Source of the DNA: Algimonas arctica
GTDB lineage: Bacteria; Pseudomonadota; Alphaproteobacteria; Caulobacterales; Maricaulaceae
Direction of reading: 5' to 3'
DNA length: 64,000 bases
NCBI RefSeq assembly: GCF_014652695.1
Contig: NZ_BMZH01000007.1
Span: 105,792-169,791, forward strand
In this document: positions 17,532 to 26,618 of the stretch, one piece after another
How the letters are laid out: every line of letters starts with the position of its first letter
Position numbering within the stretch: the stretch's first letter is position 1
Notes under the pieces: generated by a model
What the model was told of the DNA's origin: nothing
Databases searched by the model: none
Seen by the model: only the letters and a program-made list of their open reading frames with translations
Position numbers and translations under genes: made by a program

Positions 17532-18167
17532 TTAATCGCCGTTATGTTCTGAGATTTTGGCTGATAATGCTGGATCGCAGCTGGACCCAGTTGGAAAGGG
17601 TTCGGTTCTAAAGGCCGTCGAGGTAGAAATGACATGGCGACGGCTGCCTGGAATGCTTTCGAGGCGGGTCATGAAATTGGGTAAGGCGAGCGGATAGTAG
17701 AAGGTTCCGCGCATGACGACAGGTTCGGACGGCCCTGTTTCTTCATAAGTTCCATCCTCGATTTCTGCATCCTCATCATCTGGATCAAGCCCGCTGAGAC
17801 CAGGGTCTGCGAGCACAATAGTTTGGAATCCGTTGGCCGTGCTGAGATCAATGCGAAGGTTCGCCCGACAGTTCATGAGGTTAGACATTTTATCGCAGAC
17901 GAGCGCTTTGAATTCTGACGCCGTGCCACAGCCTTGAAAGGAGCCAACACGCACAAAACGACCCGTGTCACTCATCGCTTGTGCAAGGACGGACCCCGTA
18001 AAAAACACTAAGGCGAGCTCAAGAATGCCAAAAATAAGACCGAGGAAAGGCAGAGCGACAATCCCAAATTCAATCGCGGTCGCGCCGTCGGCCTCTGAGC
18101 GGTAACGCCGACGGAGAGCCCTAAGGCGTCGTAGCACTGCTGATATATGTCCGGTCGAACCCGTCAT
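17532..18167 (-). CDS. TadE/TadF-like pseudopilin
   Basis: A 211-residue protein with a long arginine-rich leader, the cleavage motif G28-ATAIEF and a hydrophobic helix (GIVALPFLGLIFGILELALVFF). The periplasmic part holds an acidic stretch (DPDDEDAEIEDGTYEE) and several cysteines. It pairs with the neighbouring TadE-like gene. A von Willebrand-type TadG is not seen in this locus, so these two may be the only minor pilins encoded here. Confidence 0.84.
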   Translation of the reverse strand: MTGSTGHISAVLRRLRALRRRYRSEADGATAIEFGIVALPFLGLIFGILELALVFFTGSVLAQAMSDTGRFVRVGSFQGCGTASEFKALVCDKMSNLMNCRANLRIDLSTANGFQTIVLADPGLSGLDPDDEDAEIEDGTYEETGPSEPVVMRGTFYYPLALPNFMTRLESIPGSRRHVISTSTAFRTEPFPTGSSCDPALSAKISEHNGD

Positions 18168-18294
18168 TAACTGCCCTATATTGCCGCCTGTGAAATTGCT
18201 GAGACTAGCAAGCGCGCACCGTTCCTTTACAGGATGACCGTTAATCTACGGATGACGGACAGGCTTAAGAAATGTCTAATTGAGGCTTTGTGGC

Positions 18295-18864
18295 CTAATT
18301 TGGAATCGCGGGCATTCCGTCGAACGCGGAATTGCCCTGTGGGCCACCGGTCAACCCTGACGTGCTCACTGGGCCTTGGTCAAAAATTGCGGAGGGGGCG
18401 TTCGACGATGAAACTTGAGGCGAATTTGCCGAAATATGTTCCGGGCTATCCCCTAAGACAGGCGAGGGCTGACAATAAGGCGCGCAGCTATACGTTTGGC
18501 GAGAGGTCCCGTTGAACAGACGAACGCCATTGCTTGGTGTGATTGATGTCACCTGAATGTCGGCATCGACCATCGTTTGGCCATCTCTGTCCAAAACGAT
18601 GAGATTGGTTTCACCAAATCCGCGACCCACAACCATAATCGTCGTCGGGGAATGAACCGTGACATCTGCAATAGACGGGTTGCCGATGATAACGGATCCA
18701 GCCGCAGCCGGTAGGCGTAAGATTTGCGTCTTGTTTAAGTCGACTTGATAGATTGGGTCTGTGGCGTGGGCGCTTCCCGCAAAACCGGCAACGCACAGCA
18801 GGCTCGCTCCAATCATCAGAGAGGATTGTTTCACAAAACTACGAATATAGGTCGATCGGCGCAT
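18295..18864 (-). CDS. Stand-alone secretin N-terminal-domain protein of the pilus locus
   Basis: A 189-residue exported protein with a signal peptide ending near AHA-T. Residues about 35-95 (LRLPAAAGSVIIGNPSIADVTV onwards) closely resemble the N-terminal domain of the CpaC secretin in this same window. The rest is a low-complexity Ser/Pro/Gly tail with two cysteines. It lacks a secretin channel. GGAG seven bases before 18864 supports that ATG rather than the one at 18879. It may be a periplasmic accessory of the secretin. Precise role unknown. Confidence 0.78.
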   Translation of the reverse strand: MRRSTYIRSFVKQSSLMIGASLLCVAGFAGSAHATDPIYQVDLNKTQILRLPAAAGSVIIGNPSIADVTVHSPTTIMVVGRGFGETNLIVLDRDGQTMVDADIQVTSITPSNGVRLFNGTSRQTYSCAPYCQPSPVLGDSPEHISANSPQVSSSNAPSAIFDQGPVSTSGLTGGPQGNSAFDGMPAIPN

Positions 18865-19083
18865 GGCCCACTCCATCAATTTAGAGGGGTAATACTCAAA
18901 CAGAGTTGATGAAGTCTTTAGATTGCCGAACCCGGTCTCAGCTTAGACACTCTATCCAGCTTGGACTCTTAATATAGGGGCAAGAAAAAATCGAGGTTTA
19001 TGCCGGGGAACGCAGATTTACCTGATATTCACCGTGTCTCCAAACGCCCTATTAAACTGGTGTGCTTAAAAGCGTTCTTGTCA

Positions 19084-19111
19084 GGGATTATCCTGCAAAT
19101 GGGATGATCCC
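19084..19111. promoter_or_regulatory. Tandem palindromic elements upstream of flp pilin
   Basis: GGGATTATCC (19084-19093) and GGGATGATCCC (19101-19111) are two similar palindromes 17 bp apart, just after a TTGTCA that could be a -35 element (19078-19083). They end 29 bp before the pilin ATG. This is a candidate operator. Confidence 0.35.
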
Positions 19112-19140
19112 AAAGTAATTAGCATACGTGGGAGTAAGTT

Positions 19141-19347
19141 ATGCAAAACCTCATTAAGAATTTTATCAATGACGAATCTGGTGCCACTGCCATTGAATAT
19201 GGCCTGATCGCCGCTTTGATTGCCGTCGCTATGATTGCGGGCGCTTCGCAGCTCGGTAACTCAATCGACGACAAATTCACCGATATCGCTGGCGCGCTTG
19301 ACGCGGTTTCAGATGACACAGCGGTTAGCACGGCTGGTGGTGACTGA
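19141..19347 (+). CDS. flp: Flp-type major pilin 1
   Basis: A 68-residue Flp/Fap prepilin. The short leader ends at G14 and the mature protein starts ATAIEYGLIAALIAVAMIAGAS, matching the G-xxxxEY cleavage site of Flp pilins and one long hydrophobic helix. The tail is short and rich in Asp, Ser and Ala. A GGGAG ribosome site lies seven bases upstream. A perfect terminator hairpin follows, so this pilin can be made in excess over downstream genes. Confidence 0.95.
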   Translation: MQNLIKNFINDESGATAIEYGLIAALIAVAMIAGASQLGNSIDDKFTDIAGALDAVSDDTAVSTAGGD

Positions 19348-19382
19348 TTAGTCGCACTCAACTTAACAGTTGACGTTTAGGA

Positions 19383-19417
19383 GATGGCCAGCCTCTTGGC
19401 TGGCCATCTTTTTTTTT
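19383..19417 (+). terminator. Strong terminator between the two pilin genes
   Basis: A perfect 11-bp stem (19383-19393 with 19398-19408) with a 4-nt loop is followed by nine T residues. It separates flp1 from flp2 and probably sets a high pilin-to-machinery ratio. Confidence 0.95.
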
Positions 19418-19430
19418 ACAGGGGGTGACA

Positions 19431-19634
19431 ATGACTTTATTTAAACGATTTCTCTTGGACGAATGCGGCGCAACAGCGATCGAATATGGTCTGATTGCCG
19501 CCTTGGTGTCCTTAGCGGCCATCGGAGGGGCATCGACCCTCGGAAATTCTATTGATGACAGGCTCAGCGACCTGTCCACACCGATCGACAATGTGGTTGA
19601 TACCAATTCTGTCGTGACAACAGGTGGCGACTGA
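19431..19634 (+). CDS. flp: Flp-type pilin 2
   Basis: A 67-residue paralogue of the preceding pilin. The leader ends at G13, preceded by a cysteine (DECG), and the mature protein starts ATAIEYGLIAALVSLAAIGGAS. LGNSIDD is shared with pilin 1. The ATG at 19431 has AGGGGG five bases upstream, better placed than the GTG at 19425. Divergence in the second half suggests an old duplication. It could be a second major pilin or a minor one. Confidence 0.92.
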   Translation: MTLFKRFLLDECGATAIEYGLIAALVSLAAIGGASTLGNSIDDRLSDLSTPIDNVVDTNSVVTTGGD

Positions 19635-19679
19635 CGCAGATCACCGGGCCCTTCGCGGTCAGCTATCCATCGCGTTCAG

Positions 19680-19708
19680 GCGTCGGACGACAAGTCGGAC
19701 GCTTTTTT
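19680..19708 (+). terminator. Terminator after pilin 2
   Basis: GCGTC-x-GAC (19680-19688) pairs with GTC-x-GACGC (19694-19702) around a 5-nt loop, followed by TTTTTT. It separates the pilins from the cpa genes. Confidence 0.8.
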
Positions 19709-19792
19709 CATGGGAAAACGGAAAATTAAGAGCCGTCGATTATGGCTTAAGTTTACTTATGTCTCCAACGACAAACCTCTTCGGAGTTTGAT

Positions 19793-20299
19793 ATGATTTC
19801 CCCGCTCATCGTCACGTTAGTCTTTGCAGTTCCGCTATTAATCGCGGCCTATACGGACTTTTGGTCGATGAAAATTCCAAACACTGTGAGCCTGGCTATG
19901 GCCGTAGGCTTTATCTTGACCTTGCCTCTGACGTGGCAGGGTTTACCCGTTCTTGGCGAACATTTGATGGTGGCGACAATTTTCTTCGCCGCGGGGTTTT
20001 CGATGTTCGCGTTCGGCTGGTTAGGGGGCGGCGATGCGAAATTGATGGCCGCGATCAGCCTATGGTTGGGGTGGGGAGATGCGCTTCCGTTCATTCTTGC
20101 GACGACATTATTTGGCGCAGCATTGGGAATATTGCTTATGTTTGGCGGGCCAATTGCGCCTGTGCGCCTCCGAACCAGTGCGCTGGGAATGCGTTTGTTC
20201 CAAGGGGGGAAAGACATGCCCTACGGTTTAGCTTTGGCGGCGGGCGCGCTCTATGTTTGGCCTAACAGTCAGATCGGGTCCGCCTTAATCGGCGGATAA
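19793..20299 (+). CDS. cpaA: Prepilin peptidase CpaA/TadV (A24 family)
   Basis: A 168-residue inner-membrane aspartic peptidase that removes the leader from Flp pilins and pseudopilins. The two catalytic aspartates are D22 (AAYTDFWSMKIPN) and D81 (GGGDAKL). Several membrane segments are predicted by eye. It lacks the N-terminal methylation domain of PilD, as is normal for the Tad type. It starts the machinery part of the locus. Confidence 0.93.
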   Translation: MISPLIVTLVFAVPLLIAAYTDFWSMKIPNTVSLAMAVGFILTLPLTWQGLPVLGEHLMVATIFFAAGFSMFAFGWLGGGDAKLMAAISLWLGWGDALPFILATTLFGAALGILLMFGGPIAPVRLRTSALGMRLFQGGKDMPYGLALAAGALYVWPNSQIGSALIGG

Positions 20300-20351
20300 G
20301 CTGCTTTATTGTCCCGATCAGAGTAATAAAAACCTGATTGAAAGCGTATTG

Positions 20352-20366
20352 TTAACCATGCTTTAG
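20352..20366 (+). promoter_or_regulatory. CtrA-like box upstream of cpaB
   Basis: TTAA (20352-20355), seven bases, then TTAG (20363-20366) differs by one base from TTAA-N7-TTAA, and its first half reads TTAACCAT, a known CtrA half-site form. It lies about 50 bp before the cpaB start. In Caulobacter, CtrA controls pilus genes. The link here is inference. Confidence 0.45.
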
Positions 20367-20417
20367 CGTGTGATCTCCTACTCATAGCTTCAGAGTTTTC
20401 CATCTGGAGCGGATAAA

Positions 20418-21257
20418 GTGGACAGAAAACGCCTATTACTTATCGTCGCATTGATAGGTTTGATGTTTGTCGTATTCACCACTTTGCGTGGAATGAACAC
20501 GAAAAGCGCAGACATCGCGCCTGAAGTTCGAACCATCGTCGAAGAGGTGGATTACACTCAAGTTTTGAGCGTGTCCGAGCCGATGAATAAGGGTGACCGC
20601 GTAAATAAAGGCGATCTGAAATGGATCGACTGGCCCACCGAAGCTGTGACAACGGCGTTAATTACAGATGATGCCGGTGCGGATGGCTCCGTCATGGACT
20701 CCCTTTTGGGGGCGTTTGTGCGCGAAACCCTCACGCCGGGGGATCCATTGGTTATGTCGCGGTTCATCCGAGCCGGCGATGCCGGGATTATGGCTGCTCT
20801 GCTCAGCCCAGGCATGCGCGCTGTGACAGTTCGGATCAGTGTTGATACTGCTTCAGGCGGTTTCATTCAGCCGGGCGACAAGGTCGACATCATTTTACAA
20901 GAGATGATCCAGCCTGACAGTGAAGTCGGCGGGTCAACGCAACCGAAATTCATCGCCACGACAATTTTTGAGAATGTCACCATTCTCGCGATCGATCAGT
21001 CGTTCTCAAACAACCCTGAAGGCGGCGCGGCCATTCCAGGGTCAACGGCGACATTGGAACTGTCTCCGCGGGACGCTGAACGTATCACTGTCGCGCAGGT
21101 TCGCGGCGATCTCTCGCTTGTTCTTCGCGGTTTTAGCGGGTCTTCGGCCCGGGCGCCGTCCCGAGCGAGTAGTCCATCAGAGACAGAAAAAAGCGTGCCG
21201 CCTTTGACCATCTACCGCTCCGGTGCATCTCAATCCGTCGCCGTTCGGGGAAATTAG
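20418..21257 (+). CDS. cpaB: Flp pilus assembly protein CpaB/RcpC
   Basis: A 279-residue periplasmic protein anchored by an N-terminal helix (LLLIVALIGLMFVVFTTLRG). It has the SAF-like region (VSEPMNKGDRVNKGDLKWIDWP) and the RcpC/CpaB block with MRAVTVRISVDTASGGFIQPGDKVDIIL. It works with the secretin CpaC. The start is GTG with GGAG eight bases upstream. It is followed three bases later by cpaC. Confidence 0.92.
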   Translation: MDRKRLLLIVALIGLMFVVFTTLRGMNTKSADIAPEVRTIVEEVDYTQVLSVSEPMNKGDRVNKGDLKWIDWPTEAVTTALITDDAGADGSVMDSLLGAFVRETLTPGDPLVMSRFIRAGDAGIMAALLSPGMRAVTVRISVDTASGGFIQPGDKVDIILQEMIQPDSEVGGSTQPKFIATTIFENVTILAIDQSFSNNPEGGAAIPGSTATLELSPRDAERITVAQVRGDLSLVLRGFSGSSARAPSRASSPSETEKSVPPLTIYRSGASQSVAVRGN

Positions 21258-21260
21258 ATT

Positions 21261-22748
21261 ATGACCGGAACTGATATTCGACAGACTAAGGGCGCTCTGC
21301 GCCAAACATTGTTAGGCGGACTGCTACCCGCGTTGGCGCTCAGCGCCGTTTTGGCGGTTCCAGCCCATGCCGGAGACCGCAATTATAATACGCTGGCCTC
21401 AATCCAGACCACGTCGAGCGATGGTATTCGAATTCAGTCGCCCGGTGAGGGCATCAATCGGTCGATTGTCCTGCCTTTTTCTAAATCGACTGTGGTGGAA
21501 TTACCCGCCAACGTCATGGATGTCATTGTCTCTAACCCCGACATAGTTGAAGCGGTTGTGCATACGGCACGTCGCACCGTGCTTATCGGTAAGGCGTCTG
21601 GTCAAACAAACGTCTATTTCTACGGTCACAATGGGGAAGAATTACTCAATATTGATATCCGGGTTGAGCGCGACATTAATGGCCTGATGGACCTTGTGCG
21701 CAAACACGCGCCGACCGCCGATATCGAAGTGCAATCGATCAATAATAATATCATGCTGACTGGCCGCGTTCCCAACGCACAGGTCGCGCTTAAAGTCGAA
21801 CGTATAGCGGAAATGTGGCAGGGGACCGAGTCGGGTGAAGGCTCAATCGTAAATCTTCTCTCCGTTGAGGGCAAAGATCAGGTCATGCTAAAAGTTCGCA
21901 TCGTTGAGATGCAACGGTCTGTTGTCAAACAAATGGGCTTTAACTTGTCTGCGGTGGCAGAATTGGGTGACTCAACTGTGTCGCTGATCAATAATTTGGG
22001 CGTGTCCAGCGGCGCTGGGTTTACCGGAACCGCGGGCTTTACCAACGGCACGGGGGGCGATCTTCGCTCGTTAACTGGTGCGATGACAGCGTTGGAACGG
22101 GTCGGACTTATCCGGACTTTGGCTGAACCCACTTTGGTGGCCATTTCAGGCGAAACAGCGACCTTTTTGGCGGGTGGTGAGTTCCCCGTATTGGGCGGCG
22201 TTTTTACAGATCAGAATGGACAATTGCAGCGGTCTTTCGAGTTTAAATCCTTTGGGGTTTCGCTTGGATTTACGCCGGTTGTGCTATCTGAAGGGCTGAT
22301 TTCATTGAGTATTTCAACTGAAGTCTCAGAGCCAACAACAGAAAATTCATTCGAAACAGGCGGTGATGGCGGCGACATTTTAGGTCTTCGGGTTCGCCGG
22401 GCCGATACGGTTGTCGAGCTTCCTGCGGGCGGGAGTCTCGTCATTGCGGGTATGATCCGCGAAGAAGCGCGGAATGCTTATGACGGCGTCCCTGGTGTGA
22501 AAGATATCCCGGGGATCGGCGCCTTGTTCCGAAATCGAGACAGTCAGAGCGTTCAGACCGAACTGGTCGTGATCGTGACGCCATATCTTGTGGACCCGAC
22601 GCACCCTGACAAGCTGCAAACGCCTTTGGAAGGCTTCAAGCCCGCCAATGATCGGCAGCAATTGTTAATGGGTCGATTGAACACAGTTTACGGCGATAAA
22701 GCATCTCCCGACGCGCTTGCGGGCCCGTTCGGTCATGTGGTGGATTAG
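21261..22748 (+). CDS. cpaC: Tad pilus outer-membrane secretin CpaC/RcpA
   Basis: A 495-residue secretin that forms the outer-membrane channel for the Flp pilus. The signal peptide ends near AHA-G (residue 37). An N-terminal pilus-assembly domain (VVELPANVMDVIVSNPDIVEAV) and a BON-like segment are followed by the secretin domain with GEFPVLGG and the C-terminal GVPGVKDIPGIGALFRNRD and VVIVTPYLVDP. Length and order match CpaC. The free domain protein at 18.3-18.9 kb resembles its N-terminus. Confidence 0.95.
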   Translation: MTGTDIRQTKGALRQTLLGGLLPALALSAVLAVPAHAGDRNYNTLASIQTTSSDGIRIQSPGEGINRSIVLPFSKSTVVELPANVMDVIVSNPDIVEAVVHTARRTVLIGKASGQTNVYFYGHNGEELLNIDIRVERDINGLMDLVRKHAPTADIEVQSINNNIMLTGRVPNAQVALKVERIAEMWQGTESGEGSIVNLLSVEGKDQVMLKVRIVEMQRSVVKQMGFNLSAVAELGDSTVSLINNLGVSSGAGFTGTAGFTNGTGGDLRSLTGAMTALERVGLIRTLAEPTLVAISGETATFLAGGEFPVLGGVFTDQNGQLQRSFEFKSFGVSLGFTPVVLSEGLISLSISTEVSEPTTENSFETGGDGGDILGLRVRRADTVVELPAGGSLVIAGMIREEARNAYDGVPGVKDIPGIGALFRNRDSQSVQTELVVIVTPYLVDPTHPDKLQTPLEGFKPANDRQQLLMGRLNTVYGDKASPDALAGPFGHVVD

Positions 22749-22758
22749 GGGCAACAGG

Positions 22759-23439
22759 ATGAATGCTTTTTTTAAAACGTCGGGCCTCGCTTTGGTTCTC
22801 GCGTCCCCGGCCTTGCTGTCAGGGTGTATGCAAGGAGGAAGTCTGCCCGAACCGACGCATCGGTTGCACCCGGTCAAAGTCGCTGAATCCGTCGAGCGCC
22901 TAGAGCTTTATGCGCGTCCAAACGGGTTGGAATTGTCCCAACGCGATGAATTCGCTGTATCGGCATTCCTAGAGGGATATGCGGCGCAAGGCTCCGGGCC
23001 GATCTATATAAATCGTCCGGCCTCTGCCACGCACACGCAAGGTATTCAGCAAACCGACGCGTTGATCGATCGTTTAATGAGCCGAAACGGGATTCGTCTG
23101 AGCTCTGCCCAATCAGGCACGTATTATTCGCGGCCGGGTGATCCGGCTCCGGTGGTTATTTCTTACCGTATCTTGCGGGCAGTCTCTCAGGATTGCGCAT
23201 CATTGAGCGATTTGACCGTGACGCATACAAATGGTGTGACACCAGAATTCGGCTGTTTTGCGTCGGCTAACCTTGCGGCCATGATTACAGATCCCCGTCA
23301 GTTGATCGAACCTTACGCGATGCAGGCGCCAAACGCTCAACGTCGTCAAGTTGTCTATGATCGCTATATTGAAGGCACATCGACGGCTTCAGAACGTCCC
23401 GATGGGCAGAAACAAAGTTCACAAGAGTCGGGAGGTTAG
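22759..23439 (+). CDS. cpaD: Pilus assembly lipoprotein CpaD
   Basis: A 226-residue outer-membrane lipoprotein (lipobox LLSGC, C23) that supports the secretin. Family features include the early RHxxV-like region, SAFLEGYAAQGSGP and the FGCFASANLAAMITDPRQLI block that defines CpaD. The start at 22759 places the signal sequence correctly. The upstream in-frame start at 22717 overlaps cpaC and adds 14 unrelated residues. Confidence 0.92.
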   Translation: MNAFFKTSGLALVLASPALLSGCMQGGSLPEPTHRLHPVKVAESVERLELYARPNGLELSQRDEFAVSAFLEGYAAQGSGPIYINRPASATHTQGIQQTDALIDRLMSRNGIRLSSAQSGTYYSRPGDPAPVVISYRILRAVSQDCASLSDLTVTHTNGVTPEFGCFASANLAAMITDPRQLIEPYAMQAPNAQRRQVVYDRYIEGTSTASERPDGQKQSSQESGG

Positions 23440-23449
23440 AGCCAGTCAT

Positions 23450-25210
23450 ATGACATACCCTCCTCAACATCCCGCACAGCCTGGCCAGCCCATGCCCCGT
23501 CCGATGCCGATGCCTTCACCCGTGCCGATGCAGGCGCCGCGTGCGCTTGGACAACACCCCCAGCCGCAACACCCGCAGGGTCAGCCACTCATGGGTCACG
23601 CTCCTTTGGGACAGCCGCCCATGGGACAGGGCCAACCCCCGATGGGTCAACCGATGATGCCTGCGCCTGTGGCGGCCCCGCGCCCACCGATGGTGCCACA
23701 GCCGATGGCTCCGCGACCCATGGTTGCCCACCCAACGGCGCCGCAAGGTCATCCGCAACAAGGATACGCGCAATCAATGCCGGCACCGCAAGCCATGTCT
23801 TACGGGGGGCCGCAGGGACAAGTGCCCCAAGGGACGCCGCATCAAGCGCCGACGCCACATTCCGAGTATCCTGGCCTGGTTGAATCTAATCCGGCCCTTG
23901 CGGTGTCGACGACGATGCCAGACCGTGAAGGCGGTGAGCGCGCGTTACCGCAACTCTCCATTCACGCTTTTTGTGAGCGCAACGAGACAGCGGGTTGCGT
24001 CAATCAAATGACGCGTGACTGGCGTATGCGCCGGACCAATACGAAAATTTATATGGGTGGCCTGACGGCGGCCATCGAGTTTTATCATAAAGAGAATACG
24101 CCGGGCCTCGTGATGATTGAAACTGGGTTGCGCGGCGAAGAGCTGTTCACCCAATTGGAGACTTTGGCCTCTGTTTGCGACGAGGGCACGCGCGTCGTCA
24201 TTATTGGCGTGACCAATGATATCCGGCTTTACCGTCAGTTGATGGAAAAAGGCGTGTCGGACTATATTGTTCCGCCTTTGCACCCCTTGAATATGATCCG
24301 CTCTTTGAGTGAGGTTTTTGCGGATCCGGATCGGCCATTTACTGGCCGCGCCGTCGCATTTTATGGATCAAAAGGCGGAGTTGGATCGTCAACCTTGGCG
24401 CATAACATGGCTTGGACCTTGTCTGAACGTCTGATGCAAGAAACGTCACTGATCGATCTCGATAGTAGCTGGGGGACGACCGCGCTCGATTTTGCGTATG
24501 ATAGTGCGTCTGGCCTCGAAGAAGCGCTTGCCGATGCAGAGCGTCTTGATGACACGCTGTTGGACCGTATTATGGTTCGCCACACATCACGTCTGTCAAT
24601 TCTTCCTACATCAAGTTCGCTCAATAATAAGCCCATCACCGACACAGCGGCCTATGAGGCGATCATCACGGCGGTTCGGTCAATTAGCCCGCTTGCCGTG
24701 CTGGATGTTCCGCATATTTGGAATGATTGGACGACAAACATCCTCACAACTGTGGATGATGTGGTCATTACAACCGTTCCTGATTTGGCCAATTTGCGTA
24801 ATACGAAGAACTTAATCGACTTCCTGAAGGCCCAGCGCCCGCACGATTCTGATCCAATATTGATTCTTAATCAAACTGGCCGTTGCCGCACGAAAGAAGA
24901 CGAGATTAGTGTCGATAATTTCGCTGGCGCAGTGGGCCTAGAGCCGTCACTCGTGATCGGTTTTGATCCCGATACATTCAGCCGGGCTTGCAATGAAGGC
25001 AAAATGTTGCCGGAAATGAAAACCACTGAAAATCTTGTCCCGGGTCTTGATTATATCAGCCACCGTTTGCGGACGGGTCAGTTTTCGTCCCCTCCCGTTA
25101 TAGGCGGATCCCGTCTTAAACTGGGACGAAAAGCCAAGGCAGGATCTAAGGCTGGGTCCGGTGGAAAGTCTAAATCGTTGATTGCGTCACTATTGCGTAA
25201 GAAAGCGTAA
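23450..25210 (+). CDS. cpaE: Pilus localisation ATPase CpaE/TadZ with Pro-Met-Gln-rich N-terminus
   Basis: A 586-residue MinD/ParA-like ATPase that places the Tad machine at the cell pole. Residues 1 to about 140 are a low-complexity Pro/Met/Gln/Gly stretch, probably disordered. A receiver-like domain follows (about 165-295), then the ATPase with deviant Walker A KGGVGSS (308-314). The ATG at 23450 lies 14 bases after a GGAGG that overlaps the end of cpaD, a long spacing, but no other in-frame start is closer. The N-terminal extension is longer than in most CpaE proteins I know. Confidence 0.92.
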   Translation: MTYPPQHPAQPGQPMPRPMPMPSPVPMQAPRALGQHPQPQHPQGQPLMGHAPLGQPPMGQGQPPMGQPMMPAPVAAPRPPMVPQPMAPRPMVAHPTAPQGHPQQGYAQSMPAPQAMSYGGPQGQVPQGTPHQAPTPHSEYPGLVESNPALAVSTTMPDREGGERALPQLSIHAFCERNETAGCVNQMTRDWRMRRTNTKIYMGGLTAAIEFYHKENTPGLVMIETGLRGEELFTQLETLASVCDEGTRVVIIGVTNDIRLYRQLMEKGVSDYIVPPLHPLNMIRSLSEVFADPDRPFTGRAVAFYGSKGGVGSSTLAHNMAWTLSERLMQETSLIDLDSSWGTTALDFAYDSASGLEEALADAERLDDTLLDRIMVRHTSRLSILPTSSSLNNKPITDTAAYEAIITAVRSISPLAVLDVPHIWNDWTTNILTTVDDVVITTVPDLANLRNTKNLIDFLKAQRPHDSDPILILNQTGRCRTKEDEISVDNFAGAVGLEPSLVIGFDPDTFSRACNEGKMLPEMKTTENLVPGLDYISHRLRTGQFSSPPVIGGSRLKLGRKAKAGSKAGSGGKSKSLIASLLRKKA

Positions 25211-25217
25211 GGTCAGT

Positions 25218-26618
25218 ATGTTCGGTAAACGCTCAGACATTGCGGCCGTAAAATCACCGGATGCAGCCCCTAAGCCCGCACCCGAGCCTAAAAAGGTTGA
25301 TCAAGCCCCCGTCGCGAGAGCGGAAAAGCGCGGAGGTGAGCCGTCTGAAGAATATTACGAAACGAAGGCGACGATTTTCAACGCCTTGTTTGAGACGATT
25401 GACGTGTCGGCTTTGGCCGGGATGCAGCTTGACAAAGCACGCGCGGAAATCCGCACCATTGTCGATGAAATTATTGCCATTCGAAATGTCCGGCTTTCTG
25501 TCGCTGAACAGACACAGCTGATCACAGAAATCTGTGACGATATTCTCGGGTATGGGCCTTTGGAGCCTCTGCTCGCGCGCGATGATATTGCCGATATTAT
25601 GGTCAATGGGGCCAAGCACGTCTTCATCGAAGCCAATGGTAAGATGTTAAAGACGAATGTTCGGTTCCGCGACAATACGCAGCTGATGAACATTTGCCAG
25701 CGGATCGTTAGCCAGGTTGGTCGTCGGGTCGATGAGGCTTCGCCAATCTGTGATGCGCGCTTGCTCGATGGCTCACGGGTCAACGTTATTGCACCGCCTT
25801 TGTCGATCGATGGACCATCGCTGACTATTCGGAAATTTAAGAAAGATAAGTTGACCTTGGCGGACTTGGTTGGCTTTCAATCGATTTCTCCGGCCGGCGC
25901 GAAGGTTCTTCAAATTATTGGCGCGTGCCAATGTAATATCGTAATTTCCGGCGGTACGGGTTCGGGTAAAACGACGTTGCTCAACTGTTTGACGGGTTTC
26001 ATCCATCCCGATGAGCGTATCATCACCTGTGAAGATGCCGCCGAATTGCAGCTACAACAGCCGCATGTTGTCCGCCTAGAAACGCGCCCGCCTAACCTTG
26101 AAGGCAAGGGCAAAGTAACAATGGCCGATCTCGTGAAAAACTGTCTGCGAATGCGGCCAGAACGGATCATCGTGGGTGAGGTCCGGGGACCGGAAGCTTT
26201 CGATCTTCTGCAAGCGATGAACACGGGTCACGATGGCTCTATGGGGACGCTCCACGCCAACAGCCCGCGCGAAGCGCTCTCTCGGTTGGAATCTATGATC
26301 ACGATGGGCGGATTTTCGCTGCCCGCGAAAACAATTCGCGAAATGATTGTCGGTTCTGTCGATGTGATTGTTCAGGCCGCGCGCCTTCGCGACGGGTCGC
26401 GCCGGATCACCCACATTACTGAGGTGATCGGGATGGAAGGTGACGTGATTGTGACGCAAGACCTACTCAAATATGAGATGGACGGCGAAGACGCGGATGG
26501 CAATATTGTTGGCAAACACAGATCGACCGGGATTGCGCGCCCCGCATTTTGGGATCGTGCCCGCTACTTCAATCTTGAAAAAGACCTCGCTATGGCCCTT
26601 GATGAGGCGGGTAGCTAA
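25218..26618 (+). CDS. cpaF: Pilus assembly/retraction ATPase CpaF/TadA
   Basis: A 466-residue type II/IV secretion ATPase that powers Flp pilus extension. It has the N-terminal domain, Walker [10 protein letters not shown] (245-253), the Asp box around [11 protein letters not shown], and Walker B with the His box in [29 protein letters not shown] (not continuous here). The first 45 residues are a Pro/Lys-rich linker. It starts 7 bp after cpaE and its stop overlaps tadB (TAATG). Confidence 0.96.
   Translation: MFGKRSDIAAVKSPDAAPKPAPEPKKVDQAPVARAEKRGGEPSEEYYETKATIFNALFETIDVSALAGMQLDKARAEIRTIVDEIIAIRNVRLSVAEQTQLITEICDDILGYGPLEPLLARDDIADIMVNGAKHVFIEANGKMLKTNVRFRDNTQLMNICQRIVSQVGRRVDEASPICDARLLDGSRVNVIAPPLSIDGPSLTIRKFKKDKLTLADLVGFQSISPAGAKVLQIIGACQCNIVISGGTGSGKTTLLNCLTGFIHPDERIITCEDAAELQLQQPHVVRLETRPPNLEGKGKVTMADLVKNCLRMRPERIIVGEVRGPEAFDLLQAMNTGHDGSMGTLHANSPREALSRLESMITMGGFSLPAKTIREMIVGSVDVIVQAARLRDGSRRITHITEVIGMEGDVIVTQDLLKYEMDGEDADGNIVGKHRSTGIARPAFWDRARYFNLEKDLAMALDEAGS

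Noticed and set aside
23351..23449. Upstream extension of cpaE
   Set aside because: It lies inside cpaD in another frame and is not seen in CpaE proteins.
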